Positions 1-8,389 of a DNA stretch of 34,623 nt are shown here, in pieces (the stretch's first letter is position 1; each line of letters begins with the position of its first letter). The stretch comes from Selenomonadaceae bacterium (GTDB lineage: Bacteria; Bacillota; Negativicutes; Selenomonadales; Selenomonadaceae). A program made the position numbers and the translations under genes. The notes under the pieces were generated by a model. That model ran no database searches. It had not been told where the DNA came from and was given only the letters and a program-made list of their open reading frames with translations. The DNA is taken from assembly GCA_017476425.1 (NCBI GenBank), contig JAFUZV010000098.1:1-34623 (forward strand), read 5' to 3'.

Positions 1-257
1 AAAGAGAGTAGAGAGAAACTGCCCTTAGTACGAGAGGACCGGGGTGGACGCTCCTCCGGTGTATCAGTCATGCCGCCAGGTGTGTAGCTGAGTAGCTGCG
101 AGCGGACAAGATAAACGCTGAAAGCATCTAAGCGTGAAACTTATCTCGAAATAAACTCTCTCAGATACCTTAAAGAAGACAAGGTTGATAGGCTGGAAGT
201 GGAAGCATGGTAACATGTGAAGCAGACCAGTACTAATATATCGTATGGTTTCTCTTC
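1..257 (+). rRNA. 23S ribosomal RNA, 3' end (partial)
   Basis: The sarcin-ricin loop core AGTACGAGAGGACC lies at 27-40. It is followed by the conserved 3'-terminal domain: GCTGAAAGCATCTAAG near 117-132, TTGATAGGCTGG near 184-195 and CAGTACTAAT near 228-237. The 5' part lies outside the window. The 3' end at about 257 is placed by comparison with the usual distance after ACTAAT and is good to a few bases. An open frame on the opposite strand (64-315) is only a shadow of this RNA. Confidence 0.95.
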
Positions 258-269
258 TCAATTCACAAA

Positions 270-386
270 TTCGGCGTTGATTGCGTAGTGGATCACCTGT
301 TCTCATACCGAACACAGAAGTTAAGCACTATTGCGCCTTATCTCACTTGATTGGAAACGATCTGGTAACGATGGGTTTCGCCGATT
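270..386 (+). rRNA. 5S ribosomal RNA
   Basis: The bacterial 5S core CACCTGTTCTCATACCGAAC, then ACAGAAGTTAAGC, spans about 294-326. Terminal helix I is visible as TCGGCG (271-276) pairing with CGCCGA (379-384). The gene starts only about 12 nt after 23S, the normal rRNA operon order. The helix IV/V region (332-376) does not match the usual bacterial loop E consensus: I see CTTATC (337-342) pairing with GATGGG (370-375) and an inner hairpin ACTTGATT/GATCTGGT instead. Ends are estimated from helix I. Confidence 0.9.
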
Positions 387-432
387 AAGAATTTCAAAAT
401 TACTGCGTGATTCATTGTGAATTGCGCTTTAA

Positions 433-460
433 TTGTAAAGTTTTATAATTGTTTTATAAT
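433..460 (+). promoter_or_regulatory. Possible tRNA promoter
   Basis: TTGTAA (433-438) is separated by 16 nt from TATAAT (455-460). The predicted start would fall at about 467-468, essentially at the 5' end of tRNA-His. A second possible -10 (TATAAT, 444-449) with TTGCGC (422-427) would start slightly upstream. The tRNAs may also be reached by read-through from the rRNA operon, as no terminator is seen after 5S. Confidence 0.45.
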
Positions 461-467
461 TAAATAT

Positions 468-544
468 GGCGGTTGTGGTGAAGCGGTTAACACTCCGGAT
501 TGTGGCTCCGGCACGCATGGGTTCGATCCCCATCAATCGCCCCA
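468..544 (+). tRNA. tRNA-His (GUG)
   Basis: A full cloverleaf can be drawn. The acceptor stem 469-475/534-540 is extended by the G-1:C73 pair (468/541) that marks tRNA-His. The anticodon stem is 495-499/507-511 with anticodon GUG at 502-504. The T stem is 517-521/529-533 with a TTCGATC loop. The 3' CCA (542-544) is encoded. Only one base separates it from the next tRNA. Confidence 0.96.
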
Positions 545-545
545 T

Positions 546-621
<76 letters not shown>

Positions 622-635
622 GGTTTGTAAATTCG

Positions 636-661
636 CAGTCGCCTGATCGGCGGCTGTTTTA
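636..661 (+). terminator. Intrinsic terminator after the tRNAs
   Basis: An 8-bp stem, CAGTCGCC (636-643) with GGCGGCTG (649-656), encloses a 5-nt loop and is followed by TTTT. It closes the rRNA-tRNA transcription unit just before the next gene. Confidence 0.8.
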
Positions 662-681
662 ATATGTGGAGGTTGATAATT

Positions 682-1875
682 TTGAATTTATTTAGTTTAC
701 TTGTTTGTCGACATTTGATCAAAGATAAGGTTATCAGTAATTTATCAAATGAATTTTATGCAACTGATATAACTGTATCACTCATTGATAAGGCTGAAAA
801 GTTAGGTTTATCCGGAAATTTGATCAGAGGATATTTGATTAATTTGTTGACGGAAAAGCCGAATTTAGTTTCTCAAACGATAGAAAAATCTGGTGGAAAA
901 ATTGGTGAAAGTCTCAAAAAAGCATTTATCAATGACATTAAAATTTTACAGCCGATCTTAAAAAATTCAATAAAATTTGTCGAAAATGAATTTGTAAATA
1001 ATTATCAACCTACGATCTTAAAAACTAATAAAAATTTGATAGAAATTGAAAAATTAATTGACAATGCTAAAAATACTGAAGAAATTGCTGAGATTTTTAT
1101 AAATTATTATCGTCAATATGGTTATGGTGATATTGCTAATTATCGTGCATTTCGTTGGGATAATAAATTGATTGGTATTAAACATTTTGAAAATATGCAG
1201 CTTTCTGATCTGATCGGTTATGATCATCAAAAAGAATTATTGATCGGAAACACTGAGGCATTTATTAACAAAAAGCCTGCAAATAATGTTCTTTTAGTTG
1301 GTGCTCGCGGCACCGGCAAGTCCTCAAGTGTTAAATCTCTTGCAAATGAATATTATGATCGTGGTTTAAGACTTCTGCAGTTGACTAAACCGCAATTAAA
1401 AAATTTACCTGAAATTATGGAAGAATTAAGGCAATTTGCAAGCAAACGTTTTATAATATTTTTGGACGATTTATCATTTGAAGAATCAGAGGCAGAATAT
1501 AAATATTTAAAGTCAGCGATTGAAGGCAGTGTTGAGGCACGCCCTGAAAATGTTTTGATCTATGCAACGAGTAATAGAAGACATTTGATCCGTGAAACGT
1601 GGCGTGATCGTAATGATTCACAAGATGAACTTTATCGAGATGACAGCGTTAATGAAACAATTTCACTTTCGGATCGTTTTGGACTGATAATTTATTATTA
1701 CGCTCCGTCTCAAGCGGAATATTTAGAAATAATTCGTTTTATGCTTAAAAAGCAAGGTATTGAACTTGATGATGAGAAATTGCGAATTGAAGGTTTGCGT
1801 TGGGAAATGACTCATTCCGGGCGCAATGGTCGTACGGCTCAGCAATTCGTTACTAATTATCTTGGTCAACGTTGA
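682..1875 (+). CDS. DUF815-family AAA+ ATPase
   Basis: A 397-residue P-loop ATPase. Walker A GARGTGKS is at about residues 207-214 and Walker B FIIFLDDLS at about 257-265. The DUF815-typical signatures ATSNRRH (about 295-301), SLSDRFG (about 328-334) and C-terminal GRTAQQF are all present; the N-terminal 190 residues are alpha-helical in character. The family is widespread in bacteria but its cellular role is not established. I choose the TTG at 682 because GGAGG (668-672) sits nine bases upstream; the upstream ATG at 664 lies before that ribosome binding site, which would then fall inside the gene. It stands alone on this strand between the tRNA terminator and a bidirectional terminator shared with the convergent helicase gene. 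Family assignment is firm; function is unknown. Confidence 0.88.
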   Translation: MNLFSLLVCRHLIKDKVISNLSNEFYATDITVSLIDKAEKLGLSGNLIRGYLINLLTEKPNLVSQTIEKSGGKIGESLKKAFINDIKILQPILKNSIKFVENEFVNNYQPTILKTNKNLIEIEKLIDNAKNTEEIAEIFINYYRQYGYGDIANYRAFRWDNKLIGIKHFENMQLSDLIGYDHQKELLIGNTEAFINKKPANNVLLVGARGTGKSSSVKSLANEYYDRGLRLLQLTKPQLKNLPEIMEELRQFASKRFIIFLDDLSFEESEAEYKYLKSAIEGSVEARPENVLIYATSNRRHLIRETWRDRNDSQDELYRDDSVNETISLSDRFGLIIYYYAPSQAEYLEIIRFMLKKQGIELDDEKLRIEGLRWEMTHSGRNGRTAQQFVTNYLGQR

Positions 1876-1886
1876 GAAAATAAAAT

Positions 1887-1928
1887 CAAAAAAAACGCTC
1901 AAGAATTTTTATTCAAGAGCGATTTTTT
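1887..1928. terminator. Bidirectional intrinsic terminator
   Basis: The hairpin CGCTC-AA-GAAT / ATTC-AA-GAGCG (1896-1906 and 1911-1921) has a symmetric AA/AA internal mismatch. It is flanked by an A9 tract on the left and a T6 tract on the right. It lies between two convergent genes and can serve both. Confidence 0.75.
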
Positions 1929-1966
1929 CTACAATCTGAGAGGCTTTCAAAGTCTCAATTTTTTTG

Positions 1967-3061
1967 TCAAATTTCAACGAAATTTACTTTAAGCGATTTT
2001 TTTAACTCATCGATCTTGTGCAATTCATTATGATCAATAAGCGTTATAACTTTGCCGACTGCTCCGGCGCGTCCGGTTCGTCCGGCTCTATGTAAATAAA
2101 CTTTTGCATCTTCAGGAAAATCAATATTGATCACGTAATCAATATCAGCAATATCAAGACCACGAGCGGCAAGATCAGTTGACAAGAGAAGTTGACATTT
2201 GCCGCTTTTGAATTTTTCAATCGCTTGCTTGCGATCCATCTTGTTTGCATTGCCGATCAATGATTCGACTTTAATACCATCGTGACGAAGTTTTTCAAGT
2301 GCATTAGTTGCAGAAAAATTACTGTTTACAAAGACAAGTCCACGATTAATTAACAATTTCCGCGTCAACTTTCTAACTTCGGCGATCTTATCACGATAAT
2401 TAACGATTGAAAAATAATTTTCATTAGCCGCCGCAAATTTAAGATCATCAGTTACTTTGAATAATTCAAATTGTCCGATCTCTTCTGATCTATTCATTGC
2501 TTTTTTGGTGATCGTCGCTGAAAACATTAACATTTGAATATTTTTCGGCAGTAGTTTTAATACTTCTTTGATCGTTGAATAATTTTGATCGTCAAGCAAG
2601 CGATCGAACTCATCTATAACTAAAAATCTTAAATTTGAAAAGTGCAATTTATTTTTTCGTGATAATTCTAAAATTCGACCTGGTGACGCTGATATCATTT
2701 GTGGTTTCTTCTTCTTGAGTGATTCGATCTGTCGATTTATATTTGCGCCACCGATCAATCCTAATGTATTGAGTTGTTGATCAACCTTCGTTGAAAGTTC
2801 CTGCGAAACTCTTGCTGTCTGCATTACAAGTTCATAAGTCGGCGATAAGATCAATGCTTGCACATTTGAATTTGACGAATCGATCATTTGAAAGATCGGC
2901 AATAAATATGCTAATGTCTTGCCTGTTCCTGTTGGAGCTTGCCCGATCAAATTCATACCTTCTAAAATTTTCGGTATCGTTACTTCTTGAATCTTAGTCG
3001 GCTCTTCAAATCCTGCGGCTTCAACAAGTTCCGGCGATAATTTCATTTCTTCAAATTTCAT
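1967..3061 (-). CDS. DEAD-box family RNA helicase (compact, DEFD variant)
   Basis: A 364-residue two-lobe helicase core with almost no C-terminal extension. The Q motif has Gln25. Motif I APTGTGKT is at 42-49, Ib SPGR at about 126-129, motif II at 150-153 reads DEFD rather than DEAD, and motif III SAT is at 181-183. Motif V STDLAARGLD is at about 294-303 and motif VI HRAGRTGR at 324-331. Size and the DEFD variant resemble the small cold-shock or ribosome-assembly helicases such as Bacillus YfmL, but that identity is a guess. It starts 7 nt after the alanine dehydrogenase stop with a weak AAGTGA ribosome binding site, so it is probably translated from the same transcript. RNA unwinding is a family-based inference. 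Confidence 0.9.
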   Translation of the reverse strand: MKFEEMKLSPELVEAAGFEEPTKIQEVTIPKILEGMNLIGQAPTGTGKTLAYLLPIFQMIDSSNSNVQALILSPTYELVMQTARVSQELSTKVDQQLNTLGLIGGANINRQIESLKKKKPQMISASPGRILELSRKNKLHFSNLRFLVIDEFDRLLDDQNYSTIKEVLKLLPKNIQMLMFSATITKKAMNRSEEIGQFELFKVTDDLKFAAANENYFSIVNYRDKIAEVRKLTRKLLINRGLVFVNSNFSATNALEKLRHDGIKVESLIGNANKMDRKQAIEKFKSGKCQLLLSTDLAARGLDIADIDYVINIDFPEDAKVYLHRAGRTGRAGAVGKVITLIDHNELHKIDELKKSLKVNFVEI

Positions 3062-3068
3062 AATTCAA

Positions 3069-4187
3069 TCACTTCAAAAAATTTTCAACAGAAGTATATT
3101 CGATATTCAACGCCTCAGAAACTGCCTTATTCGTCAGCTTGCCTTCAATCGTGTTAATACCTTTTGCAAGTCCAGGATCATTTATGCAAGCAATCTTATA
3201 ACCTTGATTAGCGATCTTCAAAGCATAAGGCAAAGTTGCATTAGTCAAAGCTAAAGTTGCCGTTCTTGCAACTGCGCCCGGAATATTAGCAACTGAATAA
3301 TGAATTACACCGTGTTTAACAAAAGTCGGATTCTCGTGCGTCGTGCAATGATCAGAAGTCTCAACTGAACCGCCTTGATCAATCGCAACGTCAACGATCA
3401 CTGATCCGGCTTTCATCGTTTTAACCATCTCTTCAGTTACAAGTTTTGGAGCTTTTGCACCCGGAATTAACACAGCACCAACAAGAAGATCAGCCCGTTT
3501 TGTCCATTCAGCAATATTATAACTGTTTGACATAATCGTTTGAACTTTACCGCCAAAAAGATCATCAAGATAACGAAGTCGATCGATCGAAAGATCAATA
3601 ATCGTAACTCTTGCACCTAAACCCATAGCCATTTTTGCGGCATTCGTTCCGACGATACCACCGCCGATTATTACAACCTGCGCCGCCTCAACACCACTAA
3701 CACCGCCTAATAAAATACCACGTCCGCCATATTGACTTTCTAAAAATTGCGCTCCGAGTTGAATCGACATTCTACCGGCGATCTCACTCATAGGTGCAAG
3801 CAACGGCAAAGTATTATTTTTACCGACGACCGTTTCATAAGCAATTCCGACAACTTTATTTCTCAAAAGTGCTTTCGTTAATTCCGGCTCCGGTGCTAAA
3901 TGTAAGTACGTAAATAAAATTTGTCCTTCGTGGAAAAGATCATATTCTTCTGCTAACGGCTCTTTGACTTTGATAATCATTTCAGCTTGATCGAAAATTG
4001 ACTTCTTATCTGAAATAATTTCTGCGCCGACTGCTTGATAATCTTCATTGCTAAAGCCGCTACCTAATCCACCATCTTTTTCGATCAGCACTTTATGACC
4101 GGCTTTAATCAGTGCTTCAGCACCTGCAGGCGTTAAGCCGATTCGATTTTCATTATTCTTGATCTCTTTTGATACGCCAATGATCAT
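3069..4187 (-). CDS. ald: Alanine dehydrogenase
   Basis: A 372-residue protein, full length for the family, that interconverts L-alanine and pyruvate plus ammonia with NAD. The catalytic and substrate residues known from mycobacterial Ald are at identical positions: Arg15, Lys75, His96 and Asp270. The Rossmann motif GGGIVG is at 175-180, with Asp198 placed to bind the adenine ribose. The ribosome binding site is GGAG or GGTGA just upstream. The gene is 80 nt downstream of terD on the same strand, that gap carries a heptad repeat, and the helicase gene follows 7 nt later. No terminator is seen between terD and ald, so read-through is possible. Confidence 0.96.
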   Translation of the reverse strand: MIIGVSKEIKNNENRIGLTPAGAEALIKAGHKVLIEKDGGLGSGFSNEDYQAVGAEIISDKKSIFDQAEMIIKVKEPLAEEYDLFHEGQILFTYLHLAPEPELTKALLRNKVVGIAYETVVGKNNTLPLLAPMSEIAGRMSIQLGAQFLESQYGGRGILLGGVSGVEAAQVVIIGGGIVGTNAAKMAMGLGARVTIIDLSIDRLRYLDDLFGGKVQTIMSNSYNIAEWTKRADLLVGAVLIPGAKAPKLVTEEMVKTMKAGSVIVDVAIDQGGSVETSDHCTTHENPTFVKHGVIHYSVANIPGAVARTATLALTNATLPYALKIANQGYKIACINDPGLAKGINTIEGKLTNKAVSEALNIEYTSVENFLK

Positions 4188-4233
4188 TTTAATTCACCAA
4201 CTCCAAAATTAATTTAGAATGCTCGTTACTCTA

Positions 4234-4268
4234 ATTCTACATTCTACATTCTTAATTCTACATTTTTT
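4234..4268. repeat. Heptad repeat copy A (terD-ald gap)
   Basis: Five head-to-tail 7-nt units on the plus strand. Units 1, 2 and 4 are ATTCTAC, unit 3 is ATTCTTA and unit 5 begins ATTTTT. The array abuts the stop codon of the upstream terD gene. The order of units matches copies at 20780 and 22367. Confidence 0.8.
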
Positions 4269-4867
4269 TAAACAAATCTTTGACTTAAATCTTTCAAGCC
4301 GGTATCTTTCGTACCACTGCCGACTGCGTTAAATTTCCAAGTATCACCTTTTTTGTAAACTTCACCGACAACCATTGCATACATTCCTTCGTAATTTTCA
4401 CTGAGATTATAGCGACAAAGTTCAGTGTTAGTTTCATTGTCAACGATTCTGATAAAAGCATTCTTGATCATTCCGAAATGTTGCTTACGCTCGACGGCTT
4501 GATAAATATTCACGACAAAGACAAGTCGATCATATTCTTCCGGCAATTTACTAAGATCAACAAAAATTTCTTCGTCGTCGCCTTCACCTTCACCAGTCAA
4601 ATTATCACCCATATGCTTAACTGCGCCGGATCTATGCTCTAAATTATGATAGTAAACAATGTCATCTGACTCTTTGAGATTTCCGTGCTTGCAAAGAAAG
4701 ACTGATGCATCACAGTCAATATCTTTCTTGCCGCCGAAAACTCTACTTAAAAAGCCGCCGCTTTGTTCAACTGCGTCCCAACCGAGTCCGACCATAATTT
4801 TTGAAAGTTTACTGCCGTCTGACTTCGTAAGATTAACTTTCTGACCTTTTTGAAGATTAACTGACAT
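4268..4867 (-). CDS. TerD-family protein (first of two)
   Basis: A 199-residue TerD domain protein. TerD proteins bind calcium and belong to the tellurite/stress-resistance (Ter) group; their exact role is unsettled. It shows the family N-terminus with QKGQKVNLTK, the GLGWD block, and the acidic calcium-site segment [15 protein letters not shown] start at the ATG at 4867 because GAGGTG lies 7-8 nt upstream; a longer in-frame start at 4930 has no such site and lacks family support. It differs from its neighbour TerD (6061-6639) by an insert near residues 40-52 and a distinct C-terminus. The two flank a glycosyltransferase gene. No terC or telA is in the window. Confidence 0.92.
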   Translation of the reverse strand: MSVNLQKGQKVNLTKSDGSKLSKIMVGLGWDAVEQSGGFLSRVFGGKKDIDCDASVFLCKHGNLKESDDIVYYHNLEHRSGAVKHMGDNLTGEGEGDDEEIFVDLSKLPEEYDRLVFVVNIYQAVERKQHFGMIKNAFIRIVDNETNTELCRYNLSENYEGMYAMVVGEVYKKGDTWKFNAVGSGTKDTGLKDLSQRFV

Positions 4868-4976
4868 ATTTTTCACCTCAAGATTATTTTTCAAAAAAAA
4901 TGTATAGCTATTGACTTCGATGATCAACATCCGTGTCCTTCACTATACAATTAAAAATTTTTTTGCCTTTTGATTC

Positions 4977-6044
4977 TCAACTTTGCGATTGTATTTTTGC
5001 AATTAATTCCAAATTTTGTTGATAAAGTAAATGGGAACGATGAAACAAGCATTTAACTAATGGCGCATTTTCACCATAAATTTTTTCTATCTCTTGATTT
5101 GCACCTTCCAATACAAAGGGAATAATTCCTTGTCCGGTCGGATAATATCTATTCATACTATGGTTGTCCATTATCGTCAAAACAAATTCAAGTACTGCAA
5201 ACCGATAATGAGGATTTTGAATGAAGAAATCAATATCTTTCATGTAATTATCAAACTCTGACAAAAGCCCATTCATACTTTTAAGTCTTTTTTGCAAGTC
5301 TTCAAAAGAAGGCAAATTGCGTGAAGTAGAAGACGATAAATTTCGATATACATTCAACATTTTAGGAACTTTTATATATCTTTCGGCATGCAGCATACAT
5401 TGAAATACAAAGAACATATCTTCAGCCTTTTTTGTACAGAAGATATTATGACGCATGATAAATTCTTTTAAATATAATTTATTAAAACAACAGGCGAATC
5501 CATAAGCACCTCTAAGGTAATTATCCAATTTCATTTGGATCATCTGAAAATAATCTGAATGGGGGGGGTATGGAGTCATATATTTTGTTTCGGTTACCGG
5601 CGGCACCCCATCTAAACCGATATTCGATAATCCTTTACCCTCTTTTGGTATCTCATCACCATCTGAAATCAAATATCCTGTAGTTGAAACTACTTCGGCA
5701 TTTTCTTTCTCTGCAATTTTATAAAGCGTCTCACAAAATTCAGGTAAAAATATATCATCACTATCTAAAAAAGCCAGATACTTTCCTCTTGTATTTCTTA
5801 TTGCATCGTTTCTAGTAAGTGCAGGACCTTGATTTTTTTCGTGACGAAACATTCTTACACGTTTATCACGACCGTATAACGATTGACAAAGCTCATAACT
5901 TCCATCTGTCGAACCGTCATCAACAATCACCACTTCAAGGTCTTTGAATGTCTGATTTAATATGCTGTCTACTGCTTGTTGAACGTACTTTTTAGTATTA
6001 TACAACGGCATCATTACAGATATTGTTGGTACATTTACTTTCAT
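4977..6044 (-). CDS. Family 2 glycosyltransferase
   Basis: A 355-residue GT-A glycosyltransferase. It has the N-terminal nucleotide-sugar fold ISVMMPLYNTKKYVQQAVDS, then VDDGSTDGS, and the metal-binding DSDD at about residue 95. No membrane helix is obvious, so it is probably cytoplasmic and acts on a surface glycan or a protein. The ATG at 6044 has AAGGTGAT six bases upstream; two TTG codons before it lie too close to that site. It starts 16 nt after the upstream terD and is followed by the other terD, so all three may form one transcript. It is odd in composition: one GATC in the whole gene against about 10-20 per kb nearby, and a C8 run in the coding strand (5561-5568). It is probably a newcomer. 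The sugar and acceptor cannot be told. Confidence 0.9.
   Translation of the reverse strand: MKVNVPTISVMMPLYNTKKYVQQAVDSILNQTFKDLEVVIVDDGSTDGSYELCQSLYGRDKRVRMFRHEKNQGPALTRNDAIRNTRGKYLAFLDSDDIFLPEFCETLYKIAEKENAEVVSTTGYLISDGDEIPKEGKGLSNIGLDGVPPVTETKYMTPYPPHSDYFQMIQMKLDNYLRGAYGFACCFNKLYLKEFIMRHNIFCTKKAEDMFFVFQCMLHAERYIKVPKMLNVYRNLSSSTSRNLPSFEDLQKRLKSMNGLLSEFDNYMKDIDFFIQNPHYRFAVLEFVLTIMDNHSMNRYYPTGQGIIPFVLEGANQEIEKIYGENAPLVKCLFHRSHLLYQQNLELIAKIQSQS
5561..5568 (-). repeat. C8 homopolymer inside the glycosyltransferase gene
   Basis: Eight consecutive C on the coding strand (G on the plus strand) encode part of Tyr-Pro-Pro-His near residue 160. The frame is open at this length; gain or loss of one base would truncate the protein after about 160 residues. 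Confidence 0.9.
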
Positions 6045-6060
6045 CAACAATCACCTTATT

Positions 6061-6639
6061 TTAAACATTAACGCCGAAATTTTTACCGAGTGCTGCAAGT
6101 CCGCCGCTGAAACCGGAACCGATCGCCTGGAATTTCCATTCAGTGCCTTGACGATAAAGTTTACCGACGACAACAGCCGTTTCAACTGAAAAATCTTCAC
6201 CGAGATCATAACGGATCAATTCTTCATTGTTTGATGAATCGACAACACGAATGAATGCATTTTCAACTTGACCGAAATTTTGTTTACGAGTATCAGCATC
6301 AAAAATCGTAACTGTAAAATCGATCTCTTTGATCGTTTCCGGCACTTTTGCAAGATCGACATTGATCTCTTCGTCGTCACCTTCACCTTTACCCGTCAAG
6401 TTATCGCCGCAATGTTCAACACCGCCGCTTGTATGTTTCAAATTATTGTAAAAAATAAAATCAGCATCGCTTGTAACTTTGCCGGTATCACCGAGAAGGA
6501 ACGCTGCGGCATCAAGATCAAAATCTGATTGACCGTCATAACGATTAGTATCCCAACCGAGACCGATCATAATTTTGCTAAGTCCCGGACGACCTTTTGT
6601 CAGATCAACTTTCTGACCTTTTGCTAAACTTACTGCCAT
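6061..6639 (-). CDS. TerD-family protein (second of two)
   Basis: A 192-residue canonical TerD domain. It begins [15 protein letters not shown] and contains IMIGLGWD, the [12 protein letters not shown] core and the calcium-site segment [14 protein letters not shown]. The C-terminus has [15 protein letters not shown] lies about nine bases before the ATG. It is the promoter-proximal gene of the terD-glycosyltransferase-terD group and is divergent from metG. Ter-family proteins are linked to tellurite, phage and envelope stress responses, but nothing here shows which applies. Confidence 0.93.
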   Translation of the reverse strand: MAVSLAKGQKVDLTKGRPGLSKIMIGLGWDTNRYDGQSDFDLDAAAFLLGDTGKVTSDADFIFYNNLKHTSGGVEHCGDNLTGKGEGDDEEINVDLAKVPETIKEIDFTVTIFDADTRKQNFGQVENAFIRVVDSSNNEELIRYDLGEDFSVETAVVVGKLYRQGTEWKFQAIGSGFSGGLAALGKNFGVNV

Positions 6640-6776
6640 TATTAAAAACCTCCGAAATTATTTCTTCCGTGAAAGATTTTTTTCATCGTGAAAAATTTTT
6701 GAATTGCTCTGTCGTTAATATATCACAAAAATTTTTTCATTGCAAATTTATTTTGATCGCAAAAATTTAATTCGTC

Positions 6777-6805
6777 TTGTAATGAATTTTATTTGTTGCT
6801 ATAAT
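6777..6805 (+). promoter_or_regulatory. metG promoter
   Basis: TTGTAA (6777-6782), a 17-nt spacer and a perfect TATAAT (6800-6805) lie 36 nt before the metG start. A 14-bp A7T7 tract (6817-6830) sits between promoter and ribosome binding site. There is no room for a T-box leader. Confidence 0.75.
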
Positions 6806-6841
6806 TCCATTCGTTTAAAAAAATTTTTTTCGGAGGAAACT

Positions 6842-8374
6842 ATGAATAAAAAAAATTTTTATATCACGACACCTATTTATTATCCAAGTGCAAAACTTCA
6901 TATTGGTCACGCTTACTGCACAACGATCGCTGATGCTATTGCACGATTTAAACGTCTTGCAGGTTATGACGTATTCTTTTTAACCGGCAGTGATGAACAC
7001 GGTCAAAAAATTCAACGGACTGCCGAATCTCAAGGAGTTACTCCGCTTGAATACGTTGATAAGATCGTTGAAGGTTTTCAAGAACTCTGGCAACGTCTCA
7101 ACATTTCAAATAATGATTTTATAAGAACTTCGGAGCCGCGTCATCAAAAAGTTGTTCAAGAGATTTTCAAAAAAATTCAAGACAAAGGTGATATTTACAA
7201 AGGCAGTTACACGGGACTTTATTGTACACCTTGCGAAAGTTACTGGACAGAGCATCAACTTGACGAAAATGGTTGTTGTCCTGATTGTCATCGTCCTGTT
7301 GAAAAAGTTTCTGAAGAGGCTTATTTTTTCAAGCTGTCAAATTACGCCGATCGAATTTTAGATCACATTGAAAAAAATCCTGATTTTATTGTTCCGACTT
7401 CAAGACGTAATGAAATGATCAACTTCATTAAGCAAGGTTTAGAAGATTTATGTATTTCAAGAACTTCATTTGATTGGGGCATACCTGTGCCGGACGATGA
7501 AAAGCACGTTATTTACGTTTGGTTCGACGCAGTTATTAATTACATTACTCCGTTTTATGATGATCCCGATCGTTTTCAAAAGTTTTGGCCTGCTGATATT
7601 CACCTTGTTGGTAAAGAGATCGTCAGATTCCATTCAATCATTTGGCCTGCAATGTTGATGGCGGCTGATCTTCCGTTACCTAAACAAATTTATGGACACG
7701 GCTGGTTGATAACTGACAGCGGCAAGATGAGTAAAAGCGTCGGCAATGTCGTTGATCCTATGCTGTTGATTGATGAATTTTCTGCTGATGCGATCAGATA
7801 TTTCTTACTTCGTGAGATAACTTTAGGTCAAGACGGTAATTTTAATCGTGACGCTTTGATCACTAGAATTAATTCTGATCTTGCTAACGATCTCGGTAAC
7901 CTTCTGCATAGAACACTTAATATGATCAACAAATTTCAAGGCGGAATTGTCAACGCTTTTGACGGTGAAAGTGAGATTGATAAATCGCTGAAAAATGATG
8001 CGATCAACACGGCAACTGAATATAAAAATCTTATGGAAAATATTCAACTTTCTGACGCTGTTAAAAAAGTTTGGACTTTTATCAGCCGTGCGAATAAATA
8101 TATTGATGAAACTATGCCTTGGAAACTTGCAAAAGATGAGACTCAAAAACAGACGCTTTCAAATACGCTTTATAATCTAGTTGAGTCGTTAAGGATCATT
8201 AGTATTTTAATTTCACCGCTTATGCCGTCGACTGCACAGAAAATTTTTGAACAACTCAACTTGAATGACTTTGAAAAAATTCAAATTGAAGATGCGTTGA
8301 CTTTTGGAAAATTCCCGATCAATCATAAAATCAATAAGCCGCAACAACTCTTTCCACGAATTGAAGTTAAATAA
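6842..8374 (+). CDS. metG: Methionyl-tRNA synthetase
   Basis: A 510-residue class I synthetase that charges tRNA-Met. The HIGH motif is at 20-23 and KMSKS at 295-299. A zinc knuckle is visible as CTPC (128-131) and CPDC (146-149). The anticodon-binding helical domain ends the protein; the extra C-terminal EMAP-like tRNA-binding domain found in many Firmicutes enzymes of about 650 residues is absent. I start at the ATG at 6842, preceded by CGGAGG; a longer frame from 6740 would run through the promoter and the A/T tract. It is the first gene of a metG-heptosyltransferase-tatD run with gaps of 15 and 9 nt. Confidence 0.97.
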   Translation: MNKKNFYITTPIYYPSAKLHIGHAYCTTIADAIARFKRLAGYDVFFLTGSDEHGQKIQRTAESQGVTPLEYVDKIVEGFQELWQRLNISNNDFIRTSEPRHQKVVQEIFKKIQDKGDIYKGSYTGLYCTPCESYWTEHQLDENGCCPDCHRPVEKVSEEAYFFKLSNYADRILDHIEKNPDFIVPTSRRNEMINFIKQGLEDLCISRTSFDWGIPVPDDEKHVIYVWFDAVINYITPFYDDPDRFQKFWPADIHLVGKEIVRFHSIIWPAMLMAADLPLPKQIYGHGWLITDSGKMSKSVGNVVDPMLLIDEFSADAIRYFLLREITLGQDGNFNRDALITRINSDLANDLGNLLHRTLNMINKFQGGIVNAFDGESEIDKSLKNDAINTATEYKNLMENIQLSDAVKKVWTFISRANKYIDETMPWKLAKDETQKQTLSNTLYNLVESLRIISILISPLMPSTAQKIFEQLNLNDFEKIQIEDALTFGKFPINHKINKPQQLFPRIEVK

Positions 8375-8389
8375 TGAGGAGAAAGTTTT

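Noticed and set aside
64..315. Open reading frame of 83 codons on the minus strand
   Set aside because: It lies entirely over the 23S and 5S rRNA genes and has no ribosome binding site.
387..432. Further heptad repeat after 5S rRNA
   Set aside because: Two ATTG-type units are present but the period is not kept, so it could be chance in A/T-rich sequence.
664..681. Earlier ATG for the DUF815 gene
   Set aside because: The only good ribosome binding site (668-672) would be inside the coding region; the TTG at 682 has proper spacing.
6740..6841. N-terminal extension of metG
   Set aside because: It covers the promoter and the A7T7 tract; the family N-terminus and GGAGG point to 6842.
6640..6841. 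T-box or other riboswitch upstream of metG
   Set aside because: Only about 35 nt separate the -10 box from the start codon, too little for a leader structure.
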